Assembly (NCBI RefSeq): GCF_024448985.1
Contig: NZ_JAMOII010000004.1
Location: 186,001 to 250,000, forward strand
DNA: 64,000 nt
Source: Stutzerimonas stutzeri
GTDB taxonomy: Bacteria; Pseudomonadota; Gammaproteobacteria; Pseudomonadales; Pseudomonadaceae
Reading direction: 5' to 3'
Under the pieces are notes generated by a model. The model worked only from the letters and a program-made list of their open reading frames with translations. It was not told the DNA's origin and made no database searches. The position numbers were made by a program, and so were the translations under genes. The stretch's first letter is position 1. Each line of letters starts with the position of its first letter. Positions 51,942 through 60,807 of the stretch are shown here, one piece after another.

Positions 51942-52841
51942 ATGAACGCCGCTACACGCCAATCCCTCCCTGCCAACACCGGCGTCCGTCCGGCGGATCG
52001 TCTCGGCTTCACGATATTTCTCGCGGCCGCACTGCACGCGGCCTTGATCCTTGGACTTGGCTTTTCCCTGAGCGAACCGAAGCAGATCAGCAAGTCGCTG
52101 GAAATCACTCTTTCCACCTTCAAAAGCGAAGAAAAGCCCAAGGACGCGGACTTCCTGGCTCAAGATAACCAGCAGGGAAGCGGCACCCTGGAACACAAGG
52201 CATCTCCGAAAACCACCGAGCAGGCACCGTTCCAGGACAACGAGGTGCGCAAGGTCACGCCGGCCGCCTCGCCGCCACCAAGCAACCGGAGCGAGGCTCC
52301 GGAAAAGACCGCCGTAGCAACGCGCGCGCCGCAGAAGGACAAGACCCCGACTAAGCCGCAGAAGGACAAGCCGCAACCGCAGACGCAGCCGGCTCCGGTC
52401 TTCGACAGTTCGCAATTGAGCGCCGAAATCGCCAGCCTCGAGGCAGAGCTCGCCCAGCAGGTGGAGCAATATGCCAAACGGCCTCGTGTCAGCCGTCAAA
52501 ACAGCGCGGCCACCATGCGTGACATCAGCGCCTGGTATCGCGATGAATGGCGCAAAAAAGTCGAGCGCATCGGCAATCTCAACTACCCCGACGAAGCTCG
52601 CCGTCAAAGGATCTACGGCAGTTTGCGCATGCTGGTGGTGATTGACCGCAACGGCACCGTGCAGGAGCTTCGCGTGCTTGAGTCGTCGGGGCAGGCGGTG
52701 CTCGACGAGGCCGCAATGCGCATCGTCAGGCTCGCCGCACCGTTTGCGCCCTTCTCGGGGGAGCTCGCGCAGAAATTCGATCAGGTGGAAATCATCAGAA
52801 CCTGGCGTTTCGAGCGCGGCGACCGCCTCTCGAGCCAATAA
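51942..52841 (+). CDS. tonB: Energy transducer TonB-family protein
   Basis: A 299-residue TonB-like protein. One N-terminal membrane helix (FTIFLAAALHAALILGLGFSL) anchors it. A periplasmic spacer rich in Lys, Pro and Gln (KTPTKPQKDKPQPQTQPAP) follows, and a C-terminal TonB domain of about 90 residues (YPDEARRQRIYGSLRMLVVI, written in part). It would transmit proton-motive force to outer-membrane receptors. ExbB/ExbD are not adjacent. The P. aeruginosa gene at this place (tonB3, PA0406) affects twitching and pilus assembly, consistent with the pil genes nearby. Confidence 0.9.
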   Translation: MNAATRQSLPANTGVRPADRLGFTIFLAAALHAALILGLGFSLSEPKQISKSLEITLSTFKSEEKPKDADFLAQDNQQGSGTLEHKASPKTTEQAPFQDNEVRKVTPAASPPPSNRSEAPEKTAVATRAPQKDKTPTKPQKDKPQPQTQPAPVFDSSQLSAEIASLEAELAQQVEQYAKRPRVSRQNSAATMRDISAWYRDEWRKKVERIGNLNYPDEARRQRIYGSLRMLVVIDRNGTVQELRVLESSGQAVLDEAAMRIVRLAAPFAPFSGELAQKFDQVEIIRTWRFERGDRLSSQ

Positions 52842-52897
52842 GTCGCAAGCGAACAGCGGTAGCGACTGGTCCCGAACGGCTACCAGACTTCGCTTTA

Positions 52898-52955
52898 TCT
52901 GAAGCTCGCCGCTTGAAGCTTATCGCTGCTTTTTGAAGCTTGAAGCCGCCGCGTC
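52898..52955. repeat. Heptamer repeat units tonB/yqgE
   Basis: TGAAGCTCGCCGCTTGAAGCTT and TTTTGAAGCTTGAAGCCGCC, read in pieces, carry GCTTGAA heptamers in direct repeat, ending 21 bases before the yqgE ATG. Confidence 0.6.
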
Positions 52956-52975
52956 GAAGCCCGAAACTAGCCCGC

Positions 52976-53545
52976 ATGAAAAACGCCACGACGTCCTATC
53001 TCAAGCATCATTTCCTGATTGCCATGCCGCACATGGTGGACCCCAATTTTGCCCAGACATTGATTTATCTGGTGGAGCACAATCGAGAAGGCGCGATGGG
53101 CCTCATCATCAATCGCCCAAGCGGACTCAACCTGCTCGACATACTGGAACAATTGCGCCCGGATGGCCCCGTCGATCCCGCGAGCCAGCAGGTAACGATC
53201 TTCTCAGGCGGGCCGGTACAAACTGATAGAGGATTCGTGCTGCATCCGGCCGACGCTCAGTTTCAAGCCACGCTCGGCCTCGGTCAGCTAGGGGTCACCA
53301 CCTCTCAGGACGTGCTCTTTTCCATCGCCGACGGTCACGGCCCCAAACAGCATTTCATCGCCCTCGGCTACGCGGGTTGGGAGCCAGGCCAGCTGGAGGC
53401 TGAGCTGCTCGACAACGCCTGGCTGAGCTGCCCAGCACAACCTCACATTCTCTTCGACTTGCCTTACGAACAGCGCCTGAATGCAGCCGCCGCATCGCTG
53501 GGCGTCGACCTCGGCCTGCTTAGCACACAGGTGGGCCACGCATGA
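52976..53545 (+). CDS. yqgE: UPF0301/AlgH-family protein YqgE
   Basis: A 189-residue member of the UPF0301 (DUF179) family, called algH in P. aeruginosa. Visible signatures are [36 protein letters not shown] and the [15 protein letters not shown] segment. Its molecular role is not established. ATG 52976 has no good ribosome site, and repeats lie just upstream. It overlaps ruvX by ATGA, forming a yqgE-ruvX pair as in many gammaproteobacteria. Confidence 0.92.
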   Translation: MKNATTSYLKHHFLIAMPHMVDPNFAQTLIYLVEHNREGAMGLIINRPSGLNLLDILEQLRPDGPVDPASQQVTIFSGGPVQTDRGFVLHPADAQFQATLGLGQLGVTTSQDVLFSIADGHGPKQHFIALGYAGWEPGQLEAELLDNAWLSCPAQPHILFDLPYEQRLNAAAASLGVDLGLLSTQVGHA

Positions 53546-53970
53546 GCACCCTGCGTCTGTTGCTGGGTTTCGATTACGGTACCAAACAGATCGGCGTCGC
53601 GGTCGGCCAAGCCGTCACTGGCCAAGCGCGCGAACTCTGCGTGCTCAAGGCGCAGAACGGCGTGCCCGACTGGTCGCAGATCGAGGCGTTGCTGCACGAG
53701 TGGCAGCCGGACGCGCTGGTGGTGGGCCTACCGCTGAACATGGATGGCAGCCCCAGCGAAATGAGCCATCGCGCGGAAAAGTTCGCCCGACGCCTCAATG
53801 GCCGCTTCAATCTGCCAGTGCACACCCACGACGAGCGCCTGACGACTTACGAAGCCAAAGGCGAACGCCTGCGCAACGGACAGCAAGGCGGCTATCGCGA
53901 GCGCCCTGTCGACGCCCTGGCCGCGGCGCTTTTGCTAGAAGGCTGGCTGGCCGCGCAGCAAACCGCCTGA
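53542..53970 (+). CDS. ruvX: Pre-16S rRNA nuclease YqgF/RuvX
   Basis: A 142-residue RNase H-fold protein that completes the 5' end of 16S rRNA. Motifs: [16 protein letters not shown] with the first catalytic Asp, [20 protein letters not shown] with an acidic residue, and [14 protein letters not shown] with the last Asp. It is translationally coupled to yqgE and precedes pyrR by 20 bp. Confidence 0.95.
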   Translation: MSTLRLLLGFDYGTKQIGVAVGQAVTGQARELCVLKAQNGVPDWSQIEALLHEWQPDALVVGLPLNMDGSPSEMSHRAEKFARRLNGRFNLPVHTHDERLTTYEAKGERLRNGQQGGYRERPVDALAAALLLEGWLAAQQTA

Positions 53971-53990
53971 GCCGCCATCAAGGAGAACCC

Positions 53991-54503
53991 ATGACATTGC
54001 CGAACCCCGATCAGCTACTGCCCGAAATGGCCGCAGCGCTGGATCGACACCTCACCAGGCACGGCATAACCGAGCCCAATTTCATCGGCATCCACACTGG
54101 CGGCGTCTGGGTTGCTCAGGCGCTTCTGAACCTGCGCGGCCAGCAGGAAGCGCTCGGCGTGTTGGACGTCTCTTTTTATCGCGACGATTTCACACAGAAC
54201 GGGCTACATCCGCAGGTTCGCCCATCGGCGCTGCCATTCGAGATCGAAGGCCAGCACTTGGTGCTAATCGATGATGTGCTGATGAGCGGCCGCACCATTC
54301 GAGCCGCGCTCAACGAGCTGTTCGACTACGGCCGGCCCGCCAGCGTCAGCCTGGTTTGTCTGCTGGATCTCGACGCCCGCGAATTGCCTATCCGGCCAGA
54401 TGTGGTCGGCGCGACGCTACTCTTGCCGCCCGAGCAACGGATCAAGCTGGTCGGCCCTTCGCCGCTCGCTCTTGAGCTACAGACCCTCGTTTCCGCCCAA
54501 TGA
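53991..54503 (+). CDS. pyrR: PyrR bifunctional regulator/uracil phosphoribosyltransferase
   Basis: A 170-residue phosphoribosyltransferase-fold protein. The PRPP-binding loop is [19 protein letters not shown], and [11 protein letters not shown] is the typical PyrR flexible-loop region. In Pseudomonas PyrR contributes to control of pyr genes and may have uracil phosphoribosyltransferase activity. AAGGAG precedes ATG. Its stop overlaps the pyrB start, so it leads a pyrR-pyrB-pyrC' operon. Confidence 0.93.
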   Translation: MTLPNPDQLLPEMAAALDRHLTRHGITEPNFIGIHTGGVWVAQALLNLRGQQEALGVLDVSFYRDDFTQNGLHPQVRPSALPFEIEGQHLVLIDDVLMSGRTIRAALNELFDYGRPASVSLVCLLDLDARELPIRPDVVGATLLLPPEQRIKLVGPSPLALELQTLVSAQ

Positions 54504-55528
54504 GATATTCGATGACGCCTCTCGACGCCAAGCGCCCGCTACAGCTGAACGATAACGGTCAACTGCGCCACTTTTTGTCGCTGGACGGCCTACCACGTGA
54601 ACTGCTGACTGAAATACTCGACACGGCTGATTCCTTCCTCGAAGTCGGCGCCAGGGCAGTCAAGAAGGTTCCGCTGCTGCGTGGCAAGACCGTCTGCAAC
54701 GTATTCTTCGAAAACTCCACGCGCACGCGCACCACCTTCGAATTGGCGGCCAAACGCCTGTCCGCGGACGTGATCACGCTGAACGTCTCTACCTCGTCGA
54801 CCAGCAAGGGTGAAACCCTCACCGACACCCTGCGTAATCTCGAAGCCATGGCAGCTGACATGTTTGTTGTGCGCCATGCGGATTCAGGCGCGGCGCACTT
54901 CATTGCCGAGCACGTCTGCCCGGATGTTGCGGTCATCAACGGCGGTGACGGGCGCCACGCGCACCCGACTCAGGGCATGCTCGACATGCTGACCATCCGT
55001 CGACATAAGGGCGATTTCGGAAAACTCTCCGTGGCGATCGTCGGGGACATCCTGCATTCCCGCGTGGCCCGCTCGAACATGTTGGCATTGAAGACCCTGG
55101 GCTGCCCGGACATCCGCGTCATCGGCCCGAAAACCCTGCTGCCGGTGGGGCTGGAGCAATATGGGGTCAGTGTTCACCACGACATGAACGAAGGGCTGCG
55201 CGACGTCGACGTAGTGATCATGCTGCGCCTACAGCGCGAGCGCATGCAGGGCGGGCTGCTGCCCAGCGAGGGCGAGTTCTACCGGCTCTACGGCCTTACC
55301 ACGCAACGCATGGCGCTGGCCAAACCGGACGCCATCGTCATGCATCCGGGCCCGATCAATCGCGGCGTGGAAATCGAATCGGCGGTAGCCGACGGCGCCC
55401 AGTCGGTGATTCTCAACCAGGTGACCTACGGCATCGCTATCCGCATGGCGGTGCTGTCCATGGCGATGAGCGGCCAGACCGCGCAACGTCAGCTCGAAAC
55501 CGAATACGCTGCCGAGGAGCAGAACTGA
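54500..55528 (+). CDS. pyrB: Aspartate carbamoyltransferase catalytic chain
   Basis: A 342-residue aspartate transcarbamoylase, making N-carbamoylaspartate for pyrimidine synthesis. Carbamoyl-phosphate site [19 protein letters not shown] is clear, and [17 protein letters not shown] plus [12 protein letters not shown] complete the site. The ATG at 54500 overlaps pyrR (ATGA); an internal ATG at 54512 would give 338 residues and better matches family starts. In Pseudomonas, PyrB forms a dodecamer with the inactive dihydroorotase-like PyrC'. Confidence 0.96.
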   Translation: MRYSMTPLDAKRPLQLNDNGQLRHFLSLDGLPRELLTEILDTADSFLEVGARAVKKVPLLRGKTVCNVFFENSTRTRTTFELAAKRLSADVITLNVSTSSTSKGETLTDTLRNLEAMAADMFVVRHADSGAAHFIAEHVCPDVAVINGGDGRHAHPTQGMLDMLTIRRHKGDFGKLSVAIVGDILHSRVARSNMLALKTLGCPDIRVIGPKTLLPVGLEQYGVSVHHDMNEGLRDVDVVIMLRLQRERMQGGLLPSEGEFYRLYGLTTQRMALAKPDAIVMHPGPINRGVEIESAVADGAQSVILNQVTYGIAIRMAVLSMAMSGQTAQRQLETEYAAEEQN

Positions 55529-56799
55529 TGCCAACCCAGATCCTCGGTGCCCGGCTGATCGATCCTGCCAGCGGCCGCGATGAAATAACCGATATTTACT
55601 GCGCAGACGGCAAGATCGCCGCTATCGGCCAAGCGCCGACAGGTTTCGAAGCCGCGCACACGATCGATGCCCAGGGACTGGTAGCCGCTCCCGGGCTCGT
55701 CGACCTGTCCGTCGCCCTGCGCGAGCCGGGCTACAGCCGCAAAGGCAGCATTGCCAGCGAGACACTCGCGGCCACTGCCGGCGGCATTACCAGCCTGTGC
55801 TGCCCCCCCGCGACCAAACCGGTCCTGGACACCGCCGCGGTGGCCGAGCTGATCCTCGATCGGGCGCGCGAATCCGGCCACGCCAAGGTCTTTCCGATTG
55901 GCGCCCTGACCCGCAACCTGGCCGGCGAACAGCTGTCGGAGCTGGTCGCACTGCGTGATGCGGGCTGCGTAGCCTTCGGCAACGGACTGACCAACTTCAC
56001 CAGCAATCGCAACCTCAGCCGCGCGCTGGAGTATGCGGCGACCTTCGACCTCACCGTGATCATTCACTCCCAGGACAGCGACCTGGCCGAAGGCGGATTG
56101 GCGCACGAAGGCCCCAGCGCAGCATTCCTCGGTCTCGCTGGCATTCCGGAAACGGCCGAAACCATTGCGCTGGCTCGCAACCTGCTGCTGGTGGAGCAGT
56201 CCGGTGTACGTGCCCACTTCAGCCAACTCACCACCGCCCGCGGCGTACAGATGATCGCCGATGCTCAGGCGCGCGGCCTGCCAGTCACGGCCGATGTAGC
56301 AATGTATCAGCTGATCCTGACCGACGAAGCGCTGCATGGTTTTTCCAGCCTGTACCACGTGCAGCCGCCATTGCGCAGCAGAGCTGACCGTGACGGCCTG
56401 CGCGAAGCGGTCAGGTCCGGCGTGATCTCAGCCATTTCCAGCCATCACCAACCCCATGAGATAGATGCCAAGCAGGCGCCGTTCGGCGAAACCGAGCCCG
56501 GCATCAGCAGTGCGGACATTCTTCTGCCGCTGGCGCTGACATTGGTGGAAGACGGCCTGCTGGACCTGCCGACTCTGCTTGCCCGCCTGAGCCACGGGCC
56601 GGCTAGCGCTCTGCGGCTACCCGCTGGACGCCTGGCTGCCGGCGAGGCAGCGGACCTAGTGCTGTTCGATCCGCACAGCTCGACCCTCGCGGGCGAGGCC
56701 TGGTATTCGAAAGGCCGCAACTGCCCCTTCATCGGCCATTGCCTGCCGGGGGCGGTGCGGTACACCCTCGTCGATGGCCGGGTCAGCTTTCAGGTTTGA
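55528..56799 (+). CDS. pyrC': Non-catalytic dihydroorotase-like subunit PyrC'
   Basis: A 423-residue amidohydrolase-fold protein. Where active dihydroorotases have a zinc-binding HxH in DxHxHLREPG, this protein has [12 protein letters not shown], so both histidines are missing. Other features of the fold remain, such as [12 protein letters not shown] and ISSHHQPHE. It matches the inactive Pseudomonas PyrC', which is needed to assemble PyrB into a stable enzyme. It overlaps pyrB by one base (TGATG). An active dihydroorotase must be encoded elsewhere. Confidence 0.9.
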   Translation: MPTQILGARLIDPASGRDEITDIYCADGKIAAIGQAPTGFEAAHTIDAQGLVAAPGLVDLSVALREPGYSRKGSIASETLAATAGGITSLCCPPATKPVLDTAAVAELILDRARESGHAKVFPIGALTRNLAGEQLSELVALRDAGCVAFGNGLTNFTSNRNLSRALEYAATFDLTVIIHSQDSDLAEGGLAHEGPSAAFLGLAGIPETAETIALARNLLLVEQSGVRAHFSQLTTARGVQMIADAQARGLPVTADVAMYQLILTDEALHGFSSLYHVQPPLRSRADRDGLREAVRSGVISAISSHHQPHEIDAKQAPFGETEPGISSADILLPLALTLVEDGLLDLPTLLARLSHGPASALRLPAGRLAAGEAADLVLFDPHSSTLAGEAWYSKGRNCPFIGHCLPGAVRYTLVDGRVSFQV

Positions 56800-56808
56800 A
56801 GCCCGAAT

Positions 56809-56838
56809 CGGAGGCTCGATTTTTTTGTCGAGCCTCCG
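56809..56838. terminator. Hairpin between pyrC' and TM2 gene
   Basis: GAGGCTCGA (56811-56819) and TCGAGCCTC (56828-56836), extended by two more pairs, form an 11-bp stem. Unusually the T-run (seven T) is in the loop, not after the stem. It separates convergent genes and probably stops both. Confidence 0.6.
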
Positions 56839-56844
56839 GCGCGC

Positions 56845-57243
56845 TTATCGATTCTTTTCTACGTTACGCACCGAGACCTGATCATTCAGCGTCCAGAAAT
56901 CGTAGAGCACGCCGAGGAAGAACAATCCGCCCGTGCACAGGTAGATGATCCCCGTGATCCATTTGCCCTGATACATCCGGTGCACACCGAATATGCCGAG
57001 GAAGGTCAGCAGGATCCAGGCAATGGTGTAATCGATCGGTCCTGGCTGGAAGCGCATGTCGGCCTCGCGGTCCATCGATGGGATCAGGAACAGGTCGATG
57101 ATCCAACCGATGAAGAACAGGCCGAGCGTGAAGAACCAGATGGTGCCGGTCACCGGCTTGCCGTAATAGAAGCGGTGGGAACCGAGAAAACCGAATATCC
57201 ACAGGAGATAGCCGATCAGGGTGCTATGAGTGTTCTGCCGCAT
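56845..57243 (-). CDS. TM2-domain membrane protein
   Basis: A 132-residue membrane protein with two tandem TM2 units. The first is LIGYLLWIFGFLGSHRFYYG with IIDLFLIP, the second TIAWILLTFLGIFGVHRMYQG with GVLYDFWTLNDQVS. Each unit has two helices joined by a short polar loop with a GxHRFY/GVHRMY motif. Function is unknown. GAGG precedes ATG. It diverges from the LexA-box radical-SAM operon; whether the LexA site also touches its promoter is unclear. Confidence 0.88.
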   Translation of the reverse strand: MRQNTHSTLIGYLLWIFGFLGSHRFYYGKPVTGTIWFFTLGLFFIGWIIDLFLIPSMDREADMRFQPGPIDYTIAWILLTFLGIFGVHRMYQGKWITGIIYLCTGGLFFLGVLYDFWTLNDQVSVRNVEKNR

Positions 57244-57367
57244 CTGAGCCTCGCTGTCTGTTTAGCAGGCCGTTGAAAGCACCTGCGTTGGCATTGCATG
57301 TCGAGCTTATCCGATTCGCTTCATTCGAACCTTCTGCCGAGCGGAGGTTGCCGGATGAAGCGGCCGT

Positions 57368-57391
57368 GATACTGTATACACGAACAGTATC
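57368..57391. promoter_or_regulatory. Perfect LexA (SOS) box
   Basis: CTGT (57372-57375), eight bases, ACAG (57384-57387) is an exact match to the gammaproteobacterial LexA consensus CTGT-N8-ACAG. The symmetry extends to GATACTGT and ACAGTATC. It lies 16 bp before the radical-SAM ATG, where bound LexA would block transcription. Confidence 0.85.
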
Positions 57392-57406
57392 TCGACGCTT
57401 CTTACC

Positions 57407-58618
57407 ATGCAATTGATCGACAAACTCAGCGTTCTGGCCGACGCCGCGAAATACGACGTGTCATGCGCCAGCAGCGGCGCGCCAAAGCGCAGCTCGAAAG
57501 GCCGCAGCGGGCTTGGCGCCACTGATGGCATGGGCATCTGCCACAGCTTCACACCCGACGGCCGTTGCGTGGCGTTATTGAAGATCCTTCTGACCAACTT
57601 CTGTCTATACGACTGCCAGTACTGCGTAAATCGGCGTTCCAGTGACGTACCACGTGCGCGTTTCACGCCAGAAGAGGTAGTGACGCTGACGCTCGATTTC
57701 TACCGGCGCAACTGCGTCAGCGGCCTGTTTCTAAGCTCCGGCATCATCCGCTCGGCCGACTACACCATGGAACAGCTCAATCGAGTGGCTAAGCTGCTAC
57801 GCGAGGAGCATGAGTTCCGCGGCTATATCCACCTGAAGACCATCCCGGACGCCGACCCGCTGCTCATCGCCGAGGCCGGCCGCTACGCCGATCGCCTCAG
57901 CGTCAATATCGAATTGCCCACCGAGACCAGCCTGATCCGCCTGGCACCGGAAAAGCAGGTAGTGACGATCAAACAGGCCATGCATTCGATTCATCAAGGA
58001 GAGACCGAAGCCCAGACGGAGAAAGGTTCGCCGCGTTTCGCTCCAGCCGGGCAAAGCACACAGATGATCGTCGGCGCCGACGCAACTGACGACAGCACCA
58101 TTCTGCATACCGCACAGTCGCTATATGGCGACTTTCGCCTGCGTCGCGTCTATTACTCGGCGTTCAGCCCGATTCCGCACAGCCCCAAGACCGTGCCGTT
58201 CGAAGCGCCGCCACTGTTACGTGAGCATCGGTTGTATCAGGCCGACTTCCTCATGCGCGGTTATGGCTTCCGCGCCGGCGAGCTACTCGCCGGTCCGGGC
58301 AATCTCCCGCTGGATATCGACCCCAAGCTTGCCTGGGCGCTGTCCAACCGCGAGCACTTTCCGGTCGACCTGAACCGTGCCGAGCCGTCGTTGATCGCAC
58401 GTATCCCCGGGATCGGAATACTCAGCGCCAAACGCCTGGTCGCCCTGCGACGGCAAAAACGCATCCGGTTCGAAGACCTGACGCGGCTGCGCTGCTCGCT
58501 GGAAAAGGCCAAACCCTTCGTCATAACCCATGACTACCGCCCGCCGCTGGCCTACCGCGAGTCAGCAGCCCTGCGCCAGCAACTCAGCGAAGGCCCTCAG
58601 CAGATGGCGCTGTGGTGA
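57407..58618 (+). CDS. Radical SAM protein, putative DNA repair/modification
   Basis: A 403-residue radical SAM protein of the group often annotated as putative DNA modification/repair radical SAM protein (TIGR03916-like), which occurs with UDG-linked/DUF4130 proteins. The iron-sulfur cysteines are Cys66, Cys70 and Cys73 in CLYDCQYC. Near residues 330-360 a helix-hairpin-helix (ARIPGIGILSAKRLVALRR) suggests DNA contact. Its stop overlaps the start of the DUF4130 gene (TGATG). A perfect LexA box is in the promoter, which supports a DNA-damage role. The reaction is unknown. Confidence 0.88.
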   Translation: MQLIDKLSVLADAAKYDVSCASSGAPKRSSKGRSGLGATDGMGICHSFTPDGRCVALLKILLTNFCLYDCQYCVNRRSSDVPRARFTPEEVVTLTLDFYRRNCVSGLFLSSGIIRSADYTMEQLNRVAKLLREEHEFRGYIHLKTIPDADPLLIAEAGRYADRLSVNIELPTETSLIRLAPEKQVVTIKQAMHSIHQGETEAQTEKGSPRFAPAGQSTQMIVGADATDDSTILHTAQSLYGDFRLRRVYYSAFSPIPHSPKTVPFEAPPLLREHRLYQADFLMRGYGFRAGELLAGPGNLPLDIDPKLAWALSNREHFPVDLNRAEPSLIARIPGIGILSAKRLVALRRQKRIRFEDLTRLRCSLEKAKPFVITHDYRPPLAYRESAALRQQLSEGPQQMALW

Positions 58619-59445
58619 TGCGCCAGGTGCGCTTCGACGGCAGCTTCGATGGTTGGCGCGCCGCTGCCCGCGCCCTGCTTGGTGCGGGCGTAGCCCCTCA
58701 TGACGCCGAATGGCTGAGCGGCGACGCTCCAGGCAGTCTGTTCGAATTTTGCGACGCTTCCCCCGAGTCGACCGAGCCGTCACTGCCCATCCGTATTCCG
58801 CGGCAGCTGTTGGACGAGCTGGAAAGCGCAGCCCGATTTCGCAGCGACGACCGCTGGAGCCTCCTGTATCGCATTCTCTGGCGGGTCGCCAAGGGCGATC
58901 AGACAGCCAGGCTCGCCGGCGATATAGATGGCAGCGAACTGCATGCTCGAATCAAGGCGGTACGTCGCGAGGCCCATCATATGCACGCTTTTCTCCGCTT
59001 CAGCCCGCTGAGCAGGGTAAACGCCCCGGACTATGTGGCCTGGTTCGAGCCGGCACACGACATCCTGCTCAGTGCGGCGCCACACTTCGCCGAGCGCATG
59101 GGCCTGCATTCGTGGCTGATCGCGACGCCGGATGATGCGGTGTTATGGGATGGCCGGAACATGCACTACGCCAGCCCCTGTCCGCCCCACTGGCGGCAGC
59201 TGGCGCAAGATGTACAGGATGCCGGCGCCGAGCTGTGGAAGACCTATTACGAAAGCACCTTCAATCCGGCGCGGCTGAATCAGGTGGTGATGCAGAGCAA
59301 TTTGCCGGTGCGCTTCTGGAAGAACCTACCGGAGGGGCCGCTGATTCCGCAATTGATGAGCCGCGCCCGAGCCGGTGCGCAGCGTGACGGTCAGGCCGAG
59401 CGCGTTGCCAGCCAGCCGGGCAAGCGTATCGGCCCGCGAAACTAG
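58618..59445 (+). CDS. DUF4130 DNA-metabolism partner (no UDG domain)
   Basis: A 275-residue protein of the DUF4130/TIGR03915-like family, annotated as probable DNA metabolism protein. The characteristic part is LLYRILWRVAKGD, RREAHHMHAFLRFSPLSR, WFEPAHDILLSAAPHFAERM, WLIATPDDAVLWDG and WKTYYESTFNPARLNQ. In other bacteria this domain can be fused to a uracil-DNA glycosylase domain; here the protein ends after DUF4130. It is translationally coupled to the radical SAM gene. The start is ATG 58618; the frame is open two GTG codons earlier. Function is inferred only from the partnership. Confidence 0.85.
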   Translation: MRQVRFDGSFDGWRAAARALLGAGVAPHDAEWLSGDAPGSLFEFCDASPESTEPSLPIRIPRQLLDELESAARFRSDDRWSLLYRILWRVAKGDQTARLAGDIDGSELHARIKAVRREAHHMHAFLRFSPLSRVNAPDYVAWFEPAHDILLSAAPHFAERMGLHSWLIATPDDAVLWDGRNMHYASPCPPHWRQLAQDVQDAGAELWKTYYESTFNPARLNQVVMQSNLPVRFWKNLPEGPLIPQLMSRARAGAQRDGQAERVASQPGKRIGPRN

Positions 59446-59581
59446 CTGCGTTCCCAACGCATCGTTAGAAAAGCCTCGGTTGCGAGCCCAGTCAGACTGC
59501 TCGCTTAGAACAACTGAACTCCGCGTCTTCGGCTGCTTCTACCCCGTCTTGCCTGCCTCGCTTACGTTTTCGCAGCGATTT

Positions 59582-60727
59582 CTAGCGAAAGCTGCGCCCC
59601 GGATCGTCGTCGCTGACCTCCAACGTCAATCCATGGGATACGCTGCTCAGGTGTTCACCATCGGTTTCCGAGCCCAGCTTGATCATCAGGCGCAGGTCGT
59701 TGGACGAGTCGGCGTGCAGCAAAGCGTCTTCATAGGTGATCTCGCCTTGCACATAGAGGTTGTAAAGCGCCTGATCGAAGGTCTGCATGCCCAGATCGGT
59801 GGAGCGCTTCATCAGGCCCTTGAGCTCGTGTACCTCGCCCTTGCGGATCAGATCGGCGGCCAGCGGGGTGTTGATCAGCACTTCGATGACCGCGCGGCGC
59901 CCCTTGCCATCGGGCGTCGGGATCAATTGCTGAGCGACGATGGCTTTCAGGTTCAGCGACAGATCCATCCAGACTTGCTGCTGACGGTCGGCGGGGAAGA
60001 AGTTGATGATCCGGTCCAACGCCTGGTTGGCGTTGTTAGCGTGCAGCGTGGCCAGGCAGAGATGTCCGGTTTCGGCGAAGGCGACGGCATAATCCATGGT
60101 CTCGCGGGTCCGTACCTCACCGATGAGGATCACGTCGGGCGCCTGTCGCAGGGTGTTCTTCAATGCTACACCGAAAGAATCGGTATCGATGCCGACTTCA
60201 CGCTGGGTGACGATGCAGCTCTGATGTTGGTGGATGAATTCGATCGGGTCTTCGATGGAAATGATGTGGCCGCTGGAGTTCTTGTTGCGGTAGCCGATCA
60301 TCGCCGCCAGCGAAGTGGACTTACCGGTGCCGGTGGCGCCGACGAAGAGCACGAGGCCGCGCTTGGTCATGGCCAGCTTCTTCAATACTTCCGGCAGCTT
60401 CAGATCTTCGAGCGTCGGGATATTCGTCTCGATGCGGCGCAGCACCATCCCCGCCAGGTTGCGCTGATAGAAGGCACTGACGCGGAAACGACCGATGCCC
60501 CGCGCACTGATGGCGAAATTGCATTCATGATTTTCGGCGAACTCGCGGCGCTGCTGCTCGTTCATGACCGCATGCACGGTTTCGCGAGTCATCTCAGGCG
60601 ACATCGGCGTCTTGTTCACAGGCATGATCTTGCCGTTGACCTTCATCGAAGGCGGCACACCAGCGGTAATGAACAGATCGGAGCCGCCCTTTTCCACCAT
60701 CAGGCGCAACAGTTTCTCGAATTCCAT
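59582..60727 (-). CDS. pilU: Type IV pilus retraction ATPase PilU
   Basis: A 381-residue GspE/PilT-family ATPase that assists PilT in retraction. Walker A is VGATGTGKSTSLA, the Asp box is IISIEDPIEF, Walker B is PDVILIGEVR and the His box is AETGHLCLATLHANNA. The C-terminus has the PilU extension after EITYEDALLHADS. ATG 60727 (MEFEKLL) has GAG upstream and matches the family length of about 382. It follows pilT by 80 bp. Confidence 0.96.
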   Translation of the reverse strand: MEFEKLLRLMVEKGGSDLFITAGVPPSMKVNGKIMPVNKTPMSPEMTRETVHAVMNEQQRREFAENHECNFAISARGIGRFRVSAFYQRNLAGMVLRRIETNIPTLEDLKLPEVLKKLAMTKRGLVLFVGATGTGKSTSLAAMIGYRNKNSSGHIISIEDPIEFIHQHQSCIVTQREVGIDTDSFGVALKNTLRQAPDVILIGEVRTRETMDYAVAFAETGHLCLATLHANNANQALDRIINFFPADRQQQVWMDLSLNLKAIVAQQLIPTPDGKGRRAVIEVLINTPLAADLIRKGEVHELKGLMKRSTDLGMQTFDQALYNLYVQGEITYEDALLHADSSNDLRLMIKLGSETDGEHLSSVSHGLTLEVSDDDPGRSFR

Positions 60728-60807
60728 TGTCGTTCTCGTATTCGTCGGGCGAAACCGCATTGAAGCAATTCGGCGGTCGGCGTTTATGGCCGAACCGCCT
60801 ATGAAGA

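Noticed and set aside
59375-60763. 462-codon open frame opposite pilU
   Set aside because: Antisense shadow of an ATPase gene with conserved codon pattern on the other strand.
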